DNA from: Tolypothrix bouteillei VB521301
Lineage (GTDB): Bacteria > Cyanobacteriota > Cyanobacteriia > Cyanobacteriales > Nostocaceae
Assembly: GCF_000760695.4 (NCBI RefSeq)
Contig: NZ_JHEG04000001.1
Coordinates: 4,110,885-4,174,884, forward strand
Length of the DNA stretch: 64,000 nt
Reading direction: 5' to 3'
The notes under the pieces were generated by a model. That model saw only the letters and a list, made by a program, of their open reading frames with translations. It made no database searches and was not told the origin of the DNA. The stretch's first letter is position 1. Each line of letters begins with the position of its first letter. Of this stretch, positions 17,067-27,126 are shown piece after piece. Made by a program: the position numbers and the translations under genes.

Positions 17067-18329
17067 GTGTCTGATACAGTCATTCGAGTTGAAAATTTAA
17101 GTAAAAAGTACGTTTTGGCTCACCAGCAGTTAGGAGGGAGTAGCAGTTATAATTCATTGCGCGATGCGATCGCAACTGGAACCAAGTCTCTAGCTCAAAA
17201 ATTACTGAAGCCTTCAGAACGGAAAAAAATCAACCCGAATCGTGAAGAGTTTTGGGCCTTAAAGGATGTTTCATTTGAAATTAAGCAGGGCGATCGTGTT
17301 GGTATTATTGGACGTAATGGTGCCGGGAAATCAACGCTACTAAAGATTTTGAGCCGAATTGTAGAGCCAACAAGCGGTTCTATCCGGATTAAGGGGAGAG
17401 TTGCTAGTTTACTGGAAGTAGGAACAGGTTTTCACCCAGAGTTGACTGGAAGAGAGAATATTTTTCTCAACGGTGCAATTTTAGGCATGAGCAAGCTAGA
17501 GATTCAACGAAAGTTTGATGAAATTGTGGCATTTGCTGAAGTAGAAAAGTTTTTAGATACGCCAGTGAAGCGGTATTCATCAGGAATGTATGTGCGTTTG
17601 GCGTTTGCAATTGCTGCTCACTTGGAACCAGAAATACTAATTGTGGATGAGGTATTGGCAGTGGGAGATGCCCAGTTCCAGAAAAAATGTTTAGGAAAAA
17701 TGAAGGATATAGGGCAAGAGGGAAGAACAGTACTATTTGTTAGTCATACTATGAAGATAGTAGAAGCGCTTTGTTCAAAAGCTATTTTATTAAAAACTGG
17801 TCAAGTTATAGAGATTGGTCATGTAAGTTCTGTGATGAGAACTTATTCAAATATGCTGGGTGGAAATGCTGGAGGAGAAATATATCATGTTGTAAGTGAT
17901 AAGTTATCTTGGAAAGGTATTGCAAATCGTCAAGATTTAAATACTTTAAGTCATGCAGATGACTTGAACTTGGTGTTGCACTTCAAAACTCATAGTCAAA
18001 AAATTGAAAATTTTTATATTGATTGTGAAATTTTTAATGAACGAAATGACGACGTAATACATCTAAAATCAAAATTTGTATCAGAGGGTTTTAGTGTAGA
18101 TAAGTACACAGATTTTCATATTGAATATCTTATAAAATCACCCAATCTAGCGCCAGGTAACTACCATATGACATTGTACATATATACATATCCTGATAAC
18201 AAAGAAGTTTTTTGGGCAGAAAAAATTGATGTTTGTAATGTTTTAGCATCAAGTCATTTTAACTATTCTGAAGTGTTGGATGGACTAAAAGCGGCAACTA
18301 TACCTGACTTTAATGTTGTGATTAAATAA
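17067..18329 (+). CDS. ABC polysaccharide exporter ATPase with C-terminal glycan-binding domain (Wzt-like)
   Basis: The start is GTG at 17067 behind GAGGAGTG. The ATPase domain (about 1-265) has Walker A at 82-90 (GRNGAGKST), the signature YSSGMYVRLAFAIAA near 168, and Walker B LIVDEVLAVGD near 190. Residues at about 285-420 form a beta-rich extra domain. In characterised Wzt proteins this tail recognises the modified non-reducing end of the finished glycan before export. With the upstream permease it makes a complete exporter. Base composition turns visibly AT-richer from about 17,800, inside this gene. Confidence 0.92.
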   Translation: MSDTVIRVENLSKKYVLAHQQLGGSSSYNSLRDAIATGTKSLAQKLLKPSERKKINPNREEFWALKDVSFEIKQGDRVGIIGRNGAGKSTLLKILSRIVEPTSGSIRIKGRVASLLEVGTGFHPELTGRENIFLNGAILGMSKLEIQRKFDEIVAFAEVEKFLDTPVKRYSSGMYVRLAFAIAAHLEPEILIVDEVLAVGDAQFQKKCLGKMKDIGQEGRTVLFVSHTMKIVEALCSKAILLKTGQVIEIGHVSSVMRTYSNMLGGNAGGEIYHVVSDKLSWKGIANRQDLNTLSHADDLNLVLHFKTHSQKIENFYIDCEIFNERNDDVIHLKSKFVSEGFSVDKYTDFHIEYLIKSPNLAPGNYHMTLYIYTYPDNKEVFWAEKIDVCNVLASSHFNYSEVLDGLKAATIPDFNVVIK

Positions 18330-18363
18330 AATTTTGTTAGAAAAGTATTTTGGAAGGAGAATC

Positions 18364-18456
18364 ATGAGCGCAAACATGAAAATAACTAATAAAAATTATT
18401 TCTTCTTTTGGATGCATTTTTTTATAGTTTGCACAATCTTCAAAACCTTGTCTTAG
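18364..18456 (+). CDS. 30-codon frame, possible remnant of a deleted gene
   Basis: A good ribosome site (GGAAGGAGAATC) precedes ATG at 18364. The frame gives a 30-residue peptide with a hydrophobic middle (FFFWMHFFIVCTIF) and stops at 18456. The strong start signal but tiny frame suggests the 5' end of a lost gene or a membrane micropeptide. The rest of the 18330-18633 spacer is AT-rich and empty. Confidence 0.25.
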   Translation: MSANMKITNKNYFFFWMHFFIVCTIFKTLS

Positions 18457-18633
18457 ATAGTTCTAACATTACCTGAGAATTTAATAAAATTAAAAAGGAT
18501 AAATAATATGAGTTTTTTTATTAAATAAATATGCACGAATAAATTGCTTACACGAAGTAGAATTAAGTGTAATTCTCTAACGCATCTATCTTGAGAAAGT
18601 AGAGTGATATATGCAGGAAAAATATAAATTATC

Positions 18634-19839
18634 ATGAAAGTAATTCTAATCTGTGGTTTTCCACCTGCCAAAGACAATTTAAAGGCACCAACTGCTCTTC
18701 CATATCAAATTTTGAAGTATGCCCCAGAAAACATAGAAATTGATTTATATTACTTTCCACTTTGGTATAAAACAGAAAAATCTCAAGAGACTTTATTAGA
18801 AGAACTTAATCTTTTAAGATTAAAAAAAATTTATAAATTGCAGCGCCCAAATCGTTTGATTCAAAAATACATCAATTGGCGGAATCGTAAGCAAGATTTA
18901 CCAGGTGGGGTTACATTATTTCCTATCGAGCAACAAGCTATCAATCAAATTAATGCATCAAAAGCTGATGTAATTTGGCTTTACCCTCATTGGCTTATTA
19001 ATTGGATTACATATCTAAAATCTAAAAAGATTGTTGTATCAGGTATGGATTGCTCTGTTTTACATTCTGAACGTATGCTCCGGTATGGGGGATGGTCAAC
19101 GATTGATGAAGTTACATCAGAAGTTCATAATCTTCGACAAAATACTAATCTTGAAAAGTTGCTTGGTAAAAAACCTGTAAAGGTTCATATGGTAGGAATA
19201 GAAGATGTAAGTAAATACGAATTTATTTCAGGAACAAGAGGTCAAGCATATTTTGTACCTCATCCACATTCTGATTATGTACCTTTACAAAACAAACTTA
19301 CGCAAACACAGGGTAAAATAACTGTTTTGTTTTCTGGAGGTGGTCACACAGTATATGTAGGAACTCATCTTGAGCAAATAATTAAATCATTAGTAGATGC
19401 ATCTGAAACACTGGCATCTAGGTTTCAGTTCTTATTCATTGGTAATGACTATGAAGTCTTTCAGCAAAAGTTAATCAGTTCTGGTTACTTTGCTGAGCAT
19501 TTTAACTGGGTTGAAAACTACTCCAAAGCTATTTCAAAAGCACAAATTCAGATTTTTCCGATTGCAGTAGGTTCAGGAACCAAAGGCAAGGTGTTGAATG
19601 CTCTCGCTACTGGTCTTTTAGGAATTGGCTCCAAGTTTGCGTTTGAAAATATTAGTGTTCAACCAGGAGAGGATTGCATAATGTATACCGAACCAGAAGA
19701 AGTGTCTCTATACTTATTGAACATTTTGAACAATCTTTCCATTTATGAAAAGATGGCTGATTCAGCTTGTATAAAAGTTAGATTGGAACATTCTCCTGAA
19801 AAAACTTCTGAAATATTTTGGTCAAAACTTTTTAGCTAA
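18634..19839 (+). CDS. GT4-like glycosyltransferase
   Basis: The 401-residue protein has a GT-B outline: a Rossmann-like start (MKVILICGFPPAKDN), a middle with VIWLYPHWLINW and a C-terminal domain with VLFSGGGHTVYVG, QFLFIGNDYEVF and FPIAVGSGTKGKVLNALATG. The last motif resembles the sugar-nucleotide-binding E-x7-E region, but the first Glu is replaced. The donor and acceptor are unknown. Codon use is AT-rich. It ends five bases before the next small frame. Confidence 0.7.
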   Translation: MKVILICGFPPAKDNLKAPTALPYQILKYAPENIEIDLYYFPLWYKTEKSQETLLEELNLLRLKKIYKLQRPNRLIQKYINWRNRKQDLPGGVTLFPIEQQAINQINASKADVIWLYPHWLINWITYLKSKKIVVSGMDCSVLHSERMLRYGGWSTIDEVTSEVHNLRQNTNLEKLLGKKPVKVHMVGIEDVSKYEFISGTRGQAYFVPHPHSDYVPLQNKLTQTQGKITVLFSGGGHTVYVGTHLEQIIKSLVDASETLASRFQFLFIGNDYEVFQQKLISSGYFAEHFNWVENYSKAISKAQIQIFPIAVGSGTKGKVLNALATGLLGIGSKFAFENISVQPGEDCIMYTEPEEVSLYLLNILNNLSIYEKMADSACIKVRLEHSPEKTSEIFWSKLFS

Positions 19840-19843
19840 TAAT

Positions 19844-20038
19844 ATGGAGTTGTTAAAGGAAATGCTTAAAAATGTATACAAATCTTTTACAAATAAGACA
19901 CATACGATCGGAACTCGTAATGAAGCTATTATAAACGCTTGGCTCATTGGCTTTAAGGCACTTACCGAATCTGACGCATTTGCCTTGTCCATAAAGCTTT
20001 TATCAGACACCTCATATTATTTTTATCGCCTTATGTAG
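19844..20038 (+). CDS. 64-residue hypothetical protein, possibly truncated
   Basis: The frame starts five bases after the preceding glycosyltransferase stop and gives a helical-looking 64-residue peptide (MELLKEMLKNVYKSFTNKTH, and later ALSIKLLSDTSYYFYRLM). It has no recognised domain. It could be the remains of a larger gene or a small protein translated by coupling. Support is limited to position and plausible composition. Confidence 0.35.
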   Translation: MELLKEMLKNVYKSFTNKTHTIGTRNEAIINAWLIGFKALTESDAFALSIKLLSDTSYYFYRLM

Positions 20039-20118
20039 CCGAATACAACACACAGTATTAATTCGTCTTTTAGAAGAAAGTTTTTGGTGACAACAATTAT
20101 TGATTGAGTGTTTTTCAA

Positions 20119-21060
20119 ATGATCATTGTTTCTCTTTTTGAAGGATTGGGCAATCAAATGTTTCAGTATGCTATGGCTAGACGCCTAGCTGAGAAACATT
20201 CAACAGTACTCAAGCTAGATGTTTCATCTTTTGAATCAAATAAGCAGCGTCAATATGGTTTACACTGTTTTAATATTCAAGAACATATAGCAACACAAGA
20301 CGAAATTGACGCTCTATTAAAGCGACCAAGAAATAAATTCGAGAGGTTTAATAATAAATTATTGAATAAGATTGGTAAAGTAAGTAGACCAAGCCAAAAT
20401 TTCTTTTTGGAGAAATATTTTCATTTCGATCCTTGTGTTTTAGAAGCACCTAATAATACGTATTTGCATGGATTTTGGCAATCTGAAAAGTACTTTATCG
20501 ATATTCAAGATATTTTAATAAATGAATTTTCATTTAAATATCCTCAGGACGATACAAATAGAGATTTAAATGAAAAAATTAAATTTCATGAATCTACTGC
20601 TATACATATTAGAAGAGGAGATTATATTAATAATGACGAAACTAATCAATTACATGAAGTTTGTAGTTTAGATTACTACAATAAATCCATTACTTATATA
20701 GCTGAGAGAGTTAGCAATCCTCACTTTTTTATTTTCTCTAATGATTTGCAATGGGTAAAAGAAAAATTTCAAATAAATTTTCCCATTACTATTATTGAAT
20801 ATAATAACGGTTTCAGAAGTTATGAAGATTTACGGCTGATGAGCCAGTGCAAGCATAATATTATTGCTAATAGTAGTTTTAGTTGGTGGGGAGCATGGTT
20901 GAATCAAAACCCAGATAAAATAGTTTGTGTACCGCAGCAATGGTTTAGAAAGAAATATCAAGATACAAAGTATTCTCTTCCTAAAGATTGCATACCGTGG
21001 TATAAAGATGATTTCTTAGATACTAAAGATTTAATTCCCAAAAACTGGATACAACTTTAA
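20119..21060 (+). CDS. GT11-family glycosyltransferase (alpha-1,2-fucosyltransferase type)
   Basis: The family opening VSLFEGLGNQMFQYAMARRL is followed by HIRRGDY near residue 165, the GDP-fucose-binding motif of alpha-1,2-fucosyltransferases, and by SSFSWWGAWLN near 255. The length (about 313 residues) is normal. An in-frame TTG at 20104 would add five residues; ATG at 20119 puts the hydrophobic first strand at the start, as in relatives, so I prefer it. It should decorate the repeat unit with fucose or a related sugar. The gene is strongly AT-rich compared with the housekeeping genes. Confidence 0.85.
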   Translation: MIIVSLFEGLGNQMFQYAMARRLAEKHSTVLKLDVSSFESNKQRQYGLHCFNIQEHIATQDEIDALLKRPRNKFERFNNKLLNKIGKVSRPSQNFFLEKYFHFDPCVLEAPNNTYLHGFWQSEKYFIDIQDILINEFSFKYPQDDTNRDLNEKIKFHESTAIHIRRGDYINNDETNQLHEVCSLDYYNKSITYIAERVSNPHFFIFSNDLQWVKEKFQINFPITIIEYNNGFRSYEDLRLMSQCKHNIIANSSFSWWGAWLNQNPDKIVCVPQQWFRKKYQDTKYSLPKDCIPWYKDDFLDTKDLIPKNWIQL

Positions 21061-21207
21061 ACTTGAATTTTCATTCATTTTAAGATTTTTTTTAAATCAA
21101 TGAAAACTAAGAGATACAGTCTTCAGTACGGTTACAACAACTGGTTCATGTTATCCAGAATAATGTCTTCCTCAATCGAATAACTCAGAAATAATTGATG
21201 AATCCAA

Positions 21208-22233
21208 ATGAATGAATCACATTCTTACCGTGCTACAATTTTACCTGTTCGTGATGGAATACAACGGCCTCTCTGGTCAGTGATGATTCCCACTTACAAT
21301 TGCGCTAACTATCTGCGCGAGACACTAGCAAGTGTGTTAGCGCAAGATCCAGGAAAAGACTTGATGCAGATAGAGGTGGTTGATGACCACTCCACTAAAG
21401 ATGACCCAGCAGCAGTTGTTGAAGAACTAGGTCGTGGTCGTGTAGGCTTTTATCAGCAACCAGAGAACGTAGGCTATATCAAAAATTTTGAAACTTGCCT
21501 ACAGCGATCGCGTGGCCAGTTAATCCATCTACTACATGGTGATGATTGCATTAGAGATGGTTTTTATCGCAAGCTACAACGTGGTTTTGATGAGAGACCC
21601 GAAATTGGTGCTGCTTTCTGTCGGCACATATTTATGGATGAACATGGTCATTGGCATGCTGTTTCTGCACTAGAACAGTCTGAGAGTGGCATTCTCAATA
21701 ATTGGTTGGAGCGAATGGCTGTACGACAAATTATCCAGACTCCATCAATAGTAGTACGACGTGAAGTGTACGAAAAACTAGGTGGATTTGATAGCCGTAT
21801 ACGTTGTAATGGTGAAGATTGGGAAATGTGGGTAAGAATTGCTACACAATACCCTGTATGGTACGAAGTCGAGCCTTTAGCATTTTATCGAATGCACTCT
21901 GCCTCTCTTAGTGGACATTCTATGCGTACTGGTGAGAATATACGAGATTTACGTAAAGTGATTAGTATCATCAAACAATATTTACCTCCAGACAAAGCTA
22001 GTTATATTTCGAGTAAAGCATTAGAGTTTTATGCCTTTGAAGCACTTAATTATGCAAGAACATTTGCTGTAAAAGGAGATACAAGTGCAGCCATGATTCA
22101 AATTCAAGAAGCTTTGCAATGTTATTTCTCCCCAAAAGTAATTAATGCTTCTTTAAAGTTATTGACACGTGGATTTCTTCGCTTAATTAAATTAAGGTTA
22201 AATACTAAATTAGGAAAAACCTCTATCAGCTAA
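21208..22233 (+). CDS. GT2-family glycosyltransferase
   Basis: The 341-residue protein shows the GT-A fold of family 2: WSVMIPTYNCANYLRETLAS, the nucleotide-binding VVDDHSTKDD and the metal-binding HLLHGDDC, with NGEDWEMWVRIA as the catalytic ED region. The donor and linkage are unknown. The C-terminal third is helical and lacks membrane spans, so it is a cytoplasmic transferase. The next gene starts 18 bases on, consistent with one transcript. Confidence 0.85.
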   Translation: MNESHSYRATILPVRDGIQRPLWSVMIPTYNCANYLRETLASVLAQDPGKDLMQIEVVDDHSTKDDPAAVVEELGRGRVGFYQQPENVGYIKNFETCLQRSRGQLIHLLHGDDCIRDGFYRKLQRGFDERPEIGAAFCRHIFMDEHGHWHAVSALEQSESGILNNWLERMAVRQIIQTPSIVVRREVYEKLGGFDSRIRCNGEDWEMWVRIATQYPVWYEVEPLAFYRMHSASLSGHSMRTGENIRDLRKVISIIKQYLPPDKASYISSKALEFYAFEALNYARTFAVKGDTSAAMIQIQEALQCYFSPKVINASLKLLTRGFLRLIKLRLNTKLGKTSIS

Positions 22234-22250
22234 AAAAGCAAATATTAAAT

Positions 22251-23177
22251 ATGAAACCACTTCTAAGCGTTATTATTTGCACTCATAATCCACGAAGAGA
22301 TTATTTAGACATGGTATTGCAAGCTCTAAAGGAGCAGTCTTTATCGACCGAGTTTTGGGAACTTTTACTAGTGGATAATGCCAGTGAAAAACGTCTTTCG
22401 TCAGAAATTGACTTAACCTGGCATCCTCAATCACGTCACATTCGTGAAGAAAAACTAGGATTGACTCCTGCTCGCTTAAAAGGTATTGAAGAGGCAGTAG
22501 CTGAAACTTTAGTTTTTGTTGATGATGATAATGTTTTAGACTCAGATTATTTAGAAGTAACACTACAAATTAGCAAAGATTGGAAATTTCTTGGCTCTTG
22601 GGGTGGCCAGATAAGGCCTCAATTTGATGAACCTCCAGCAGAATGGACAAAACCTTATTGGCAATGGTTAGCTATTAGAGAGTTCGATAAAGATATTTGG
22701 TTGAACATAATAGAAGCTAATGTATATCCTTGTGGTGCTGGAATGTGTGTCCGAAAAGTTGTAGCTGAAAAATACGTTAGTTTGGTACTGCACAACTCAA
22801 AGCGTTCTAACTTAGATAGAAAAGGAAATTTATTATTTGGTTGTGGAGACATGGACTTAGCATTCACAGCTTGTGATATTGGCTTAGGCATGGGGTTATT
22901 TGTAGCCTTGAAACTAATTCATCTAATACCAGCAAAACGGCTTCAAGAAGATTATCTTGTGAAATTAGCTGAAGGCAATAGCTACTCGACTTTAATATTG
23001 AATTCTTTTCGAGGTAAGATACCGATTCAACCAAAAAAGTCTTGGAAAGGTAAATTTTATGAATTTTATCGTTTTTGGCGTATGTCTTTAAGAGAACGCC
23101 GATTCTACTGGGCTCACAAACGAGGTGAAACTCTAGCAATCCAAGAAATATTAAACAAACAAATTACACATAATTAG
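22251..23177 (+). CDS. GT2-family glycosyltransferase
   Basis: A 308-residue GT-A protein. Motifs are LLSVIICTHNPRRDYLDMVL, LLVDNAS, the DxD-type VFVDDDNVLDSDY and the late LFGCGDMDLAFTA. It starts 18 bases after the preceding GT2 gene. The substrate is not predictable. A weak similarity to the preceding gene is confined to family motifs, so they are not recent duplicates. Confidence 0.85.
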   Translation: MKPLLSVIICTHNPRRDYLDMVLQALKEQSLSTEFWELLLVDNASEKRLSSEIDLTWHPQSRHIREEKLGLTPARLKGIEEAVAETLVFVDDDNVLDSDYLEVTLQISKDWKFLGSWGGQIRPQFDEPPAEWTKPYWQWLAIREFDKDIWLNIIEANVYPCGAGMCVRKVVAEKYVSLVLHNSKRSNLDRKGNLLFGCGDMDLAFTACDIGLGMGLFVALKLIHLIPAKRLQEDYLVKLAEGNSYSTLILNSFRGKIPIQPKKSWKGKFYEFYRFWRMSLRERRFYWAHKRGETLAIQEILNKQITHN

Positions 23178-23240
23178 CTTTTGTCAACAATCTTTACTTG
23201 TTAGTTAAGATTTAGAAAACCTAAAATTTAGGTACTCAAA

Positions 23241-24447
23241 ATGTTCAAAAAAATATTAGTAATATCTCCTGTACCTTTTGCCCCTCAAGATGCTGGCAAT
23301 AGAGCTAGAATATATGGACTCCTAGTCAACTTACAAAAACTTGGTCATGAAGTACATTTTTTACATATTGAACAAGAAATAAAAGATGTTGACTTAATGC
23401 GCCAAGCTTGGGGAGATAAATTTTATTCTTTACCCTATACAGGAGGTATAGAACGAAAACGAAGCTTATCTCAAAAAATTGTCAGAAAGTTAAGATGCTA
23501 TTTCACGGGTTATCCTAAATATCCCAATGCAATAGATGATTGGTATGATAACTCTGTAAATAAGTTCTTAGTAGAATTGCATGATAAAGTAAAATTTGAT
23601 GTTGTTATTACTGAGTATGTTTTTTTCTCTAAATTTTGCAGTGCTTTGGTAAAGATGTTTAAAATCATCGATACTCATGATATTTTCGCTAACAGAGCAG
23701 AAATTTATCGTAAAGGGTCAAAAATATTATTGGTTTTCTACAACTGTTAAGGAGGAAATTAAAGGGCTTCGGAGAGCTGATTTAATTCTCTCCATACAGA
23801 AGGATGAAGAAAAGTATTTTCAAAATTTAATTGGAAATAAAGTCATTACAGTAGGTCACACAGTTTCATTACGTCAACCAAGGTATATATCAGAAGTTCG
23901 TCAAAAAATACTTTTTGTTGCTTCTAATAATGATACTAACATTCATGGAATTAATTATTTTATTCATGAAGTTTTTCCGAAAGTAAGAATAAAGCTTCAT
24001 GATGTGCAATTATTAATTGCTGGAAATATATGTGATGTAATTCAAGACGATGAGGATCTGATTAAACTTGGGTATGTAAATAATTTGAACGATATTTATG
24101 ATACTTCTGATATAGTTATTAATCCTATCTTATTTGGAACAGGACTAAAAATTAAAACTATTGAAGCTTTAGGACAATCCAAAGTTTTGATAACTACGCC
24201 AGAAGGTGCTAAAGGTCTAGAGAGAGGAGATAAAAAAGCTTTTTTGATTGCAAATGATTCAGAGGAATTTGCAGAATTTTTGATTGAAACTTTAACCAAT
24301 TTAGTGTTATCTAGGAATTTATCCAACAATGCATACTCTTTTGCTAAAAACTATAATGAAGAACTTTTTCATCCTTTGGAAAAATATTTAAACAATAATA
24401 TTTCGCCATCAATAGAAAAAAATGAAAATAATATTTGCCATATATAA
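23241..24447 (+). pseudogene. GT4-like glycosyltransferase broken by a one-base frameshift
   Basis: Two overlapping frames (23241-23750, and the +1 frame to 24447) encode the front and back halves of one GT4-like protein. The front begins MFKKILVISPVPFAPQDAGN and reaches IDTHDIFANRAEIYRKG. The back continues KYYWFSTTVKEEIKGLRRAD and contains NPILFGTGLKIKTIEALG. Removing one A from the five-A run at 23720-23724 restores a single 401-codon frame, the size of its neighbours. The back half is similar in layout to the intact protein at 24516. Natural inactivation, slippage variation and a sequence error are all possible. Confidence 0.85.
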
Positions 24448-24515
24448 AAATTAACAATTCAAAATACTAACATAAATAATCAATTGGTAGCGTTACAAAT
24501 TTATTCATAAACCAA

Positions 24516-25865
24516 ATGCAAAAAAAACCTAAAATTCAATTTGTTAGCAGAGACATTCCAGTTGAAAATACTGCTGGTAATTCTACTTATATTTTAGATT
24601 TTATAGGCTACTTACAACAATCGGGCTACGAAATAGAGTATACACTTGTTAGCTCACCACTCAATGGTAAAATTCCTTGGTATGTCATTCCATCAAAATT
24701 GGCAGAACTAGCCCATGTGTCAGCAAGGGATTATCTACGCATTGGTCGGCTTATAGTTAAAATTAAGCTATCAGACTGGCTCATTGCACCTGTTTGGCTG
24801 GTTTATATGTGGTTGCCAGACAGGTTGAAGAATGTTTACCGTTTTGCTAGAGATAAACAACAAACGAGCGATCGCCCTAAAGGGTGGGATGCTCTAGCAA
24901 AACCTGAAGAAATCGCTTTTGCCAATTCACGATTTGTCAAATTTAAACCTGATGTTGTCATTGCTAATTATGCTTTTTTAGGAAATATTTTAGACTCTCC
25001 TGCTTTAGATGAAACTGCATTAAAAGCCATCCTAACTCACGATGTCCGTCATCAAAGAACTGCTTATTTTAAACAATTAGCAGTTACTGCTCGTGAGTCG
25101 GACTGGACTCAGGAGAAAGAAACTATACAATTACGTAAGGCAGAAGTATTGCTGGCTATTCAGGAAGAAGATGCAAAAGTCTTTCAAGAAATGGCACCTC
25201 AGTGCGAAGTAATTCACTTGCCTATGTCAGCCTTGTCTCATACGCCTGTTGGAAAACAAGTACCAGGGCGTTGTTTATTTGTAGGAAGTTCCGCAGATCA
25301 CAACCTGCTTTCTCTCCAGTGGTTTCTCAGCAATGTATGGCCGATTGTTTTACAATCAGTTCCCCATTGCAGTCTTCATATTTGCGGTTCTGTATGCGAT
25401 GGAATTGAAAAAACTTTTCCAAATGTTCGCTTTCTCGGTAGAGTAGAGGATTTGAAACCCGAATACAGTAGTGCAGAGGTATGCCTCATTCCTCTGATCA
25501 TTGGTAGCGGTTTAAAAATCAAGCTTGTAGAAGCTTTATCACACAATCGGGCATGTATCTCAACAACTGTTGGTATTCAAGGGCTGCTTGAGATAGCAGG
25601 TCGTGCTGTTCTAGTGGCAGATACTCCTGAAGATTTTACAACAGCTATACATACACTGTTAACTAATGCAGAAAAACGCCAATATATGGAAGAACAAGCC
25701 GGCAAGTATGTGACTGAAAAACTTTCCCCTAAAGCAGCATATCAGCCATTTGTAGACAGGATTGAACAACACTTACAACAAGTCGCAAACAGAACCACGA
25801 AACAATCAGTTGATAACGGTTTCACTGGTAGCAGAGACTTGACCTCCAATTTAATAAATAATTAG
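24516..25865 (+). CDS. GT4-like glycosyltransferase
   Basis: The 449-residue GT-B protein opens QFVSRDIPVENTAGNSTYIL and has the C-terminal donor-binding region CLFVGSSADHNLLSLQWFL and CLIPLIIGSGLKIKLVEALS. It shares the plan GSGLKIK-x-x-EAL with the broken gene just upstream, so the two are likely paralogues. The donor and acceptor are unknown. Its base composition is less AT-rich than the preceding four genes. The next gene, glf, starts 11 bases after the stop. Confidence 0.82.
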   Translation: MQKKPKIQFVSRDIPVENTAGNSTYILDFIGYLQQSGYEIEYTLVSSPLNGKIPWYVIPSKLAELAHVSARDYLRIGRLIVKIKLSDWLIAPVWLVYMWLPDRLKNVYRFARDKQQTSDRPKGWDALAKPEEIAFANSRFVKFKPDVVIANYAFLGNILDSPALDETALKAILTHDVRHQRTAYFKQLAVTARESDWTQEKETIQLRKAEVLLAIQEEDAKVFQEMAPQCEVIHLPMSALSHTPVGKQVPGRCLFVGSSADHNLLSLQWFLSNVWPIVLQSVPHCSLHICGSVCDGIEKTFPNVRFLGRVEDLKPEYSSAEVCLIPLIIGSGLKIKLVEALSHNRACISTTVGIQGLLEIAGRAVLVADTPEDFTTAIHTLLTNAEKRQYMEEQAGKYVTEKLSPKAAYQPFVDRIEQHLQQVANRTTKQSVDNGFTGSRDLTSNLINN

Positions 25866-25876
25866 GGAGAGACAGT

Positions 25877-27010
25877 ATGAAATTTGATTGGCTAATTATA
25901 GGCGCTGGATACTCTGCTTGTGTAATAGCTGAACGAGTTGCTAATGAGCTTGGGCAAAGAGTACTGATTGTCGAGAAGAGAGACCACATCGGTGGTAACG
26001 CTTACGATTACTACAACGAGCATGGCATCTTAGTTCATAAATACGGTCCCCATATTTTCCATACCAAATCAAAAAAAGTTTGGGATTATCTCTCGCAATT
26101 TACAGAGTGGAGACCCTACTATCATCACGTGCTTGGAGTGTTGGAAGGTAAAAAAGTTCCTATCCCTTTCAATCTCAACTCTCTCTATGCTCTTTTTCCT
26201 CCAAAATATGCAGAAAAGCTAGAGAATTTGCTTCTAGAGCACTTTGGTTTTGGAGTCAAAGTACCCATTTTGAAACTGCGTGAGAGCGCTAGTGGCGATC
26301 TAACCTTCCTAGCTGATTACATTTATAACAATGTCTTTCTCCACTACACTATGAAGCAATGGGGTGTGAAACCAGAGGAACTCGATCGGGGAGTCACCGG
26401 ACGTGTTCCCGTGTACATTAGTCGGGATAACCGTTACTTTCAAGACCCCTATCAAGCAATGCCCAAACTTGGTTATACTGAAATGTTTCGCCAAATGGTA
26501 GCTCACCCCAATATTAAAGTCCTATTAAACACAGACTACCGTGAGATTATCAACGAAGTTAAGTTTAACAGAATAATTTGCACGGGTCCGATTGATACCT
26601 TCTTCGATTATATGTACGGCGAGTTGCCTTACCGTAGCATCAACTTTAAGTTCGAGACTTTAGACCAAGAAAAGTATCAAGAAGTTGGTACAGTCAACTA
26701 CCCCAACGATTACGACATTACCCGCATTACGGAACAAAAATATCTCTCAGGGCAAACTTCACCCAAAACCACCTTGGTCATGGAATATCCTCAAGCTTAT
26801 GTACCAGGGAAAAACGATCCCTATTACCCTATCCTCAATGAGGAGAACCGCGAATGTCTGGAGCTTTACCTAAAAGAAGTAGAGAAACTCAACGGTACAG
26901 TACTATTTGCAGGGCGTCTGGCAGATTATAAGTACTACGATATGGATCAAGCAGTTATTCGAGCACTTGGTTTGTTTGAAAAAGAAATAGCACAGACTAC
27001 AATAAAATAA
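25877..27010 (+). CDS. glf: UDP-galactopyranose mutase
   Basis: Converts UDP-galactopyranose to UDP-galactofuranose using reduced FAD. The 377-residue length is normal. The FAD-binding start WLIIGAGYSACVIAERVANE is followed by VEKRDHIGGNAYDYYNEHGI, and HKYGPHIFHTKSKKVW carries the conserved active-site region. FAGRLADYKYYDMDQAVIRAL near the end is the second FAD contact. The ribosome site is GGAGAG. Together with the GlfT2-like gene next door, it shows that the glycan contains galactofuranose. Confidence 0.96.
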   Translation: MKFDWLIIGAGYSACVIAERVANELGQRVLIVEKRDHIGGNAYDYYNEHGILVHKYGPHIFHTKSKKVWDYLSQFTEWRPYYHHVLGVLEGKKVPIPFNLNSLYALFPPKYAEKLENLLLEHFGFGVKVPILKLRESASGDLTFLADYIYNNVFLHYTMKQWGVKPEELDRGVTGRVPVYISRDNRYFQDPYQAMPKLGYTEMFRQMVAHPNIKVLLNTDYREIINEVKFNRIICTGPIDTFFDYMYGELPYRSINFKFETLDQEKYQEVGTVNYPNDYDITRITEQKYLSGQTSPKTTLVMEYPQAYVPGKNDPYYPILNEENRECLELYLKEVEKLNGTVLFAGRLADYKYYDMDQAVIRALGLFEKEIAQTTIK

Positions 27011-27126
27011 AAATAATATTTGAGAGAAAAAGGTAATAGCTAGCTATTCAATGAGTAAAGCTCTATTAAATCATGGTACTGCATCTACTAAAGAAACAAA
27101 ATATGTATTGAATAGGTATAAACCAA

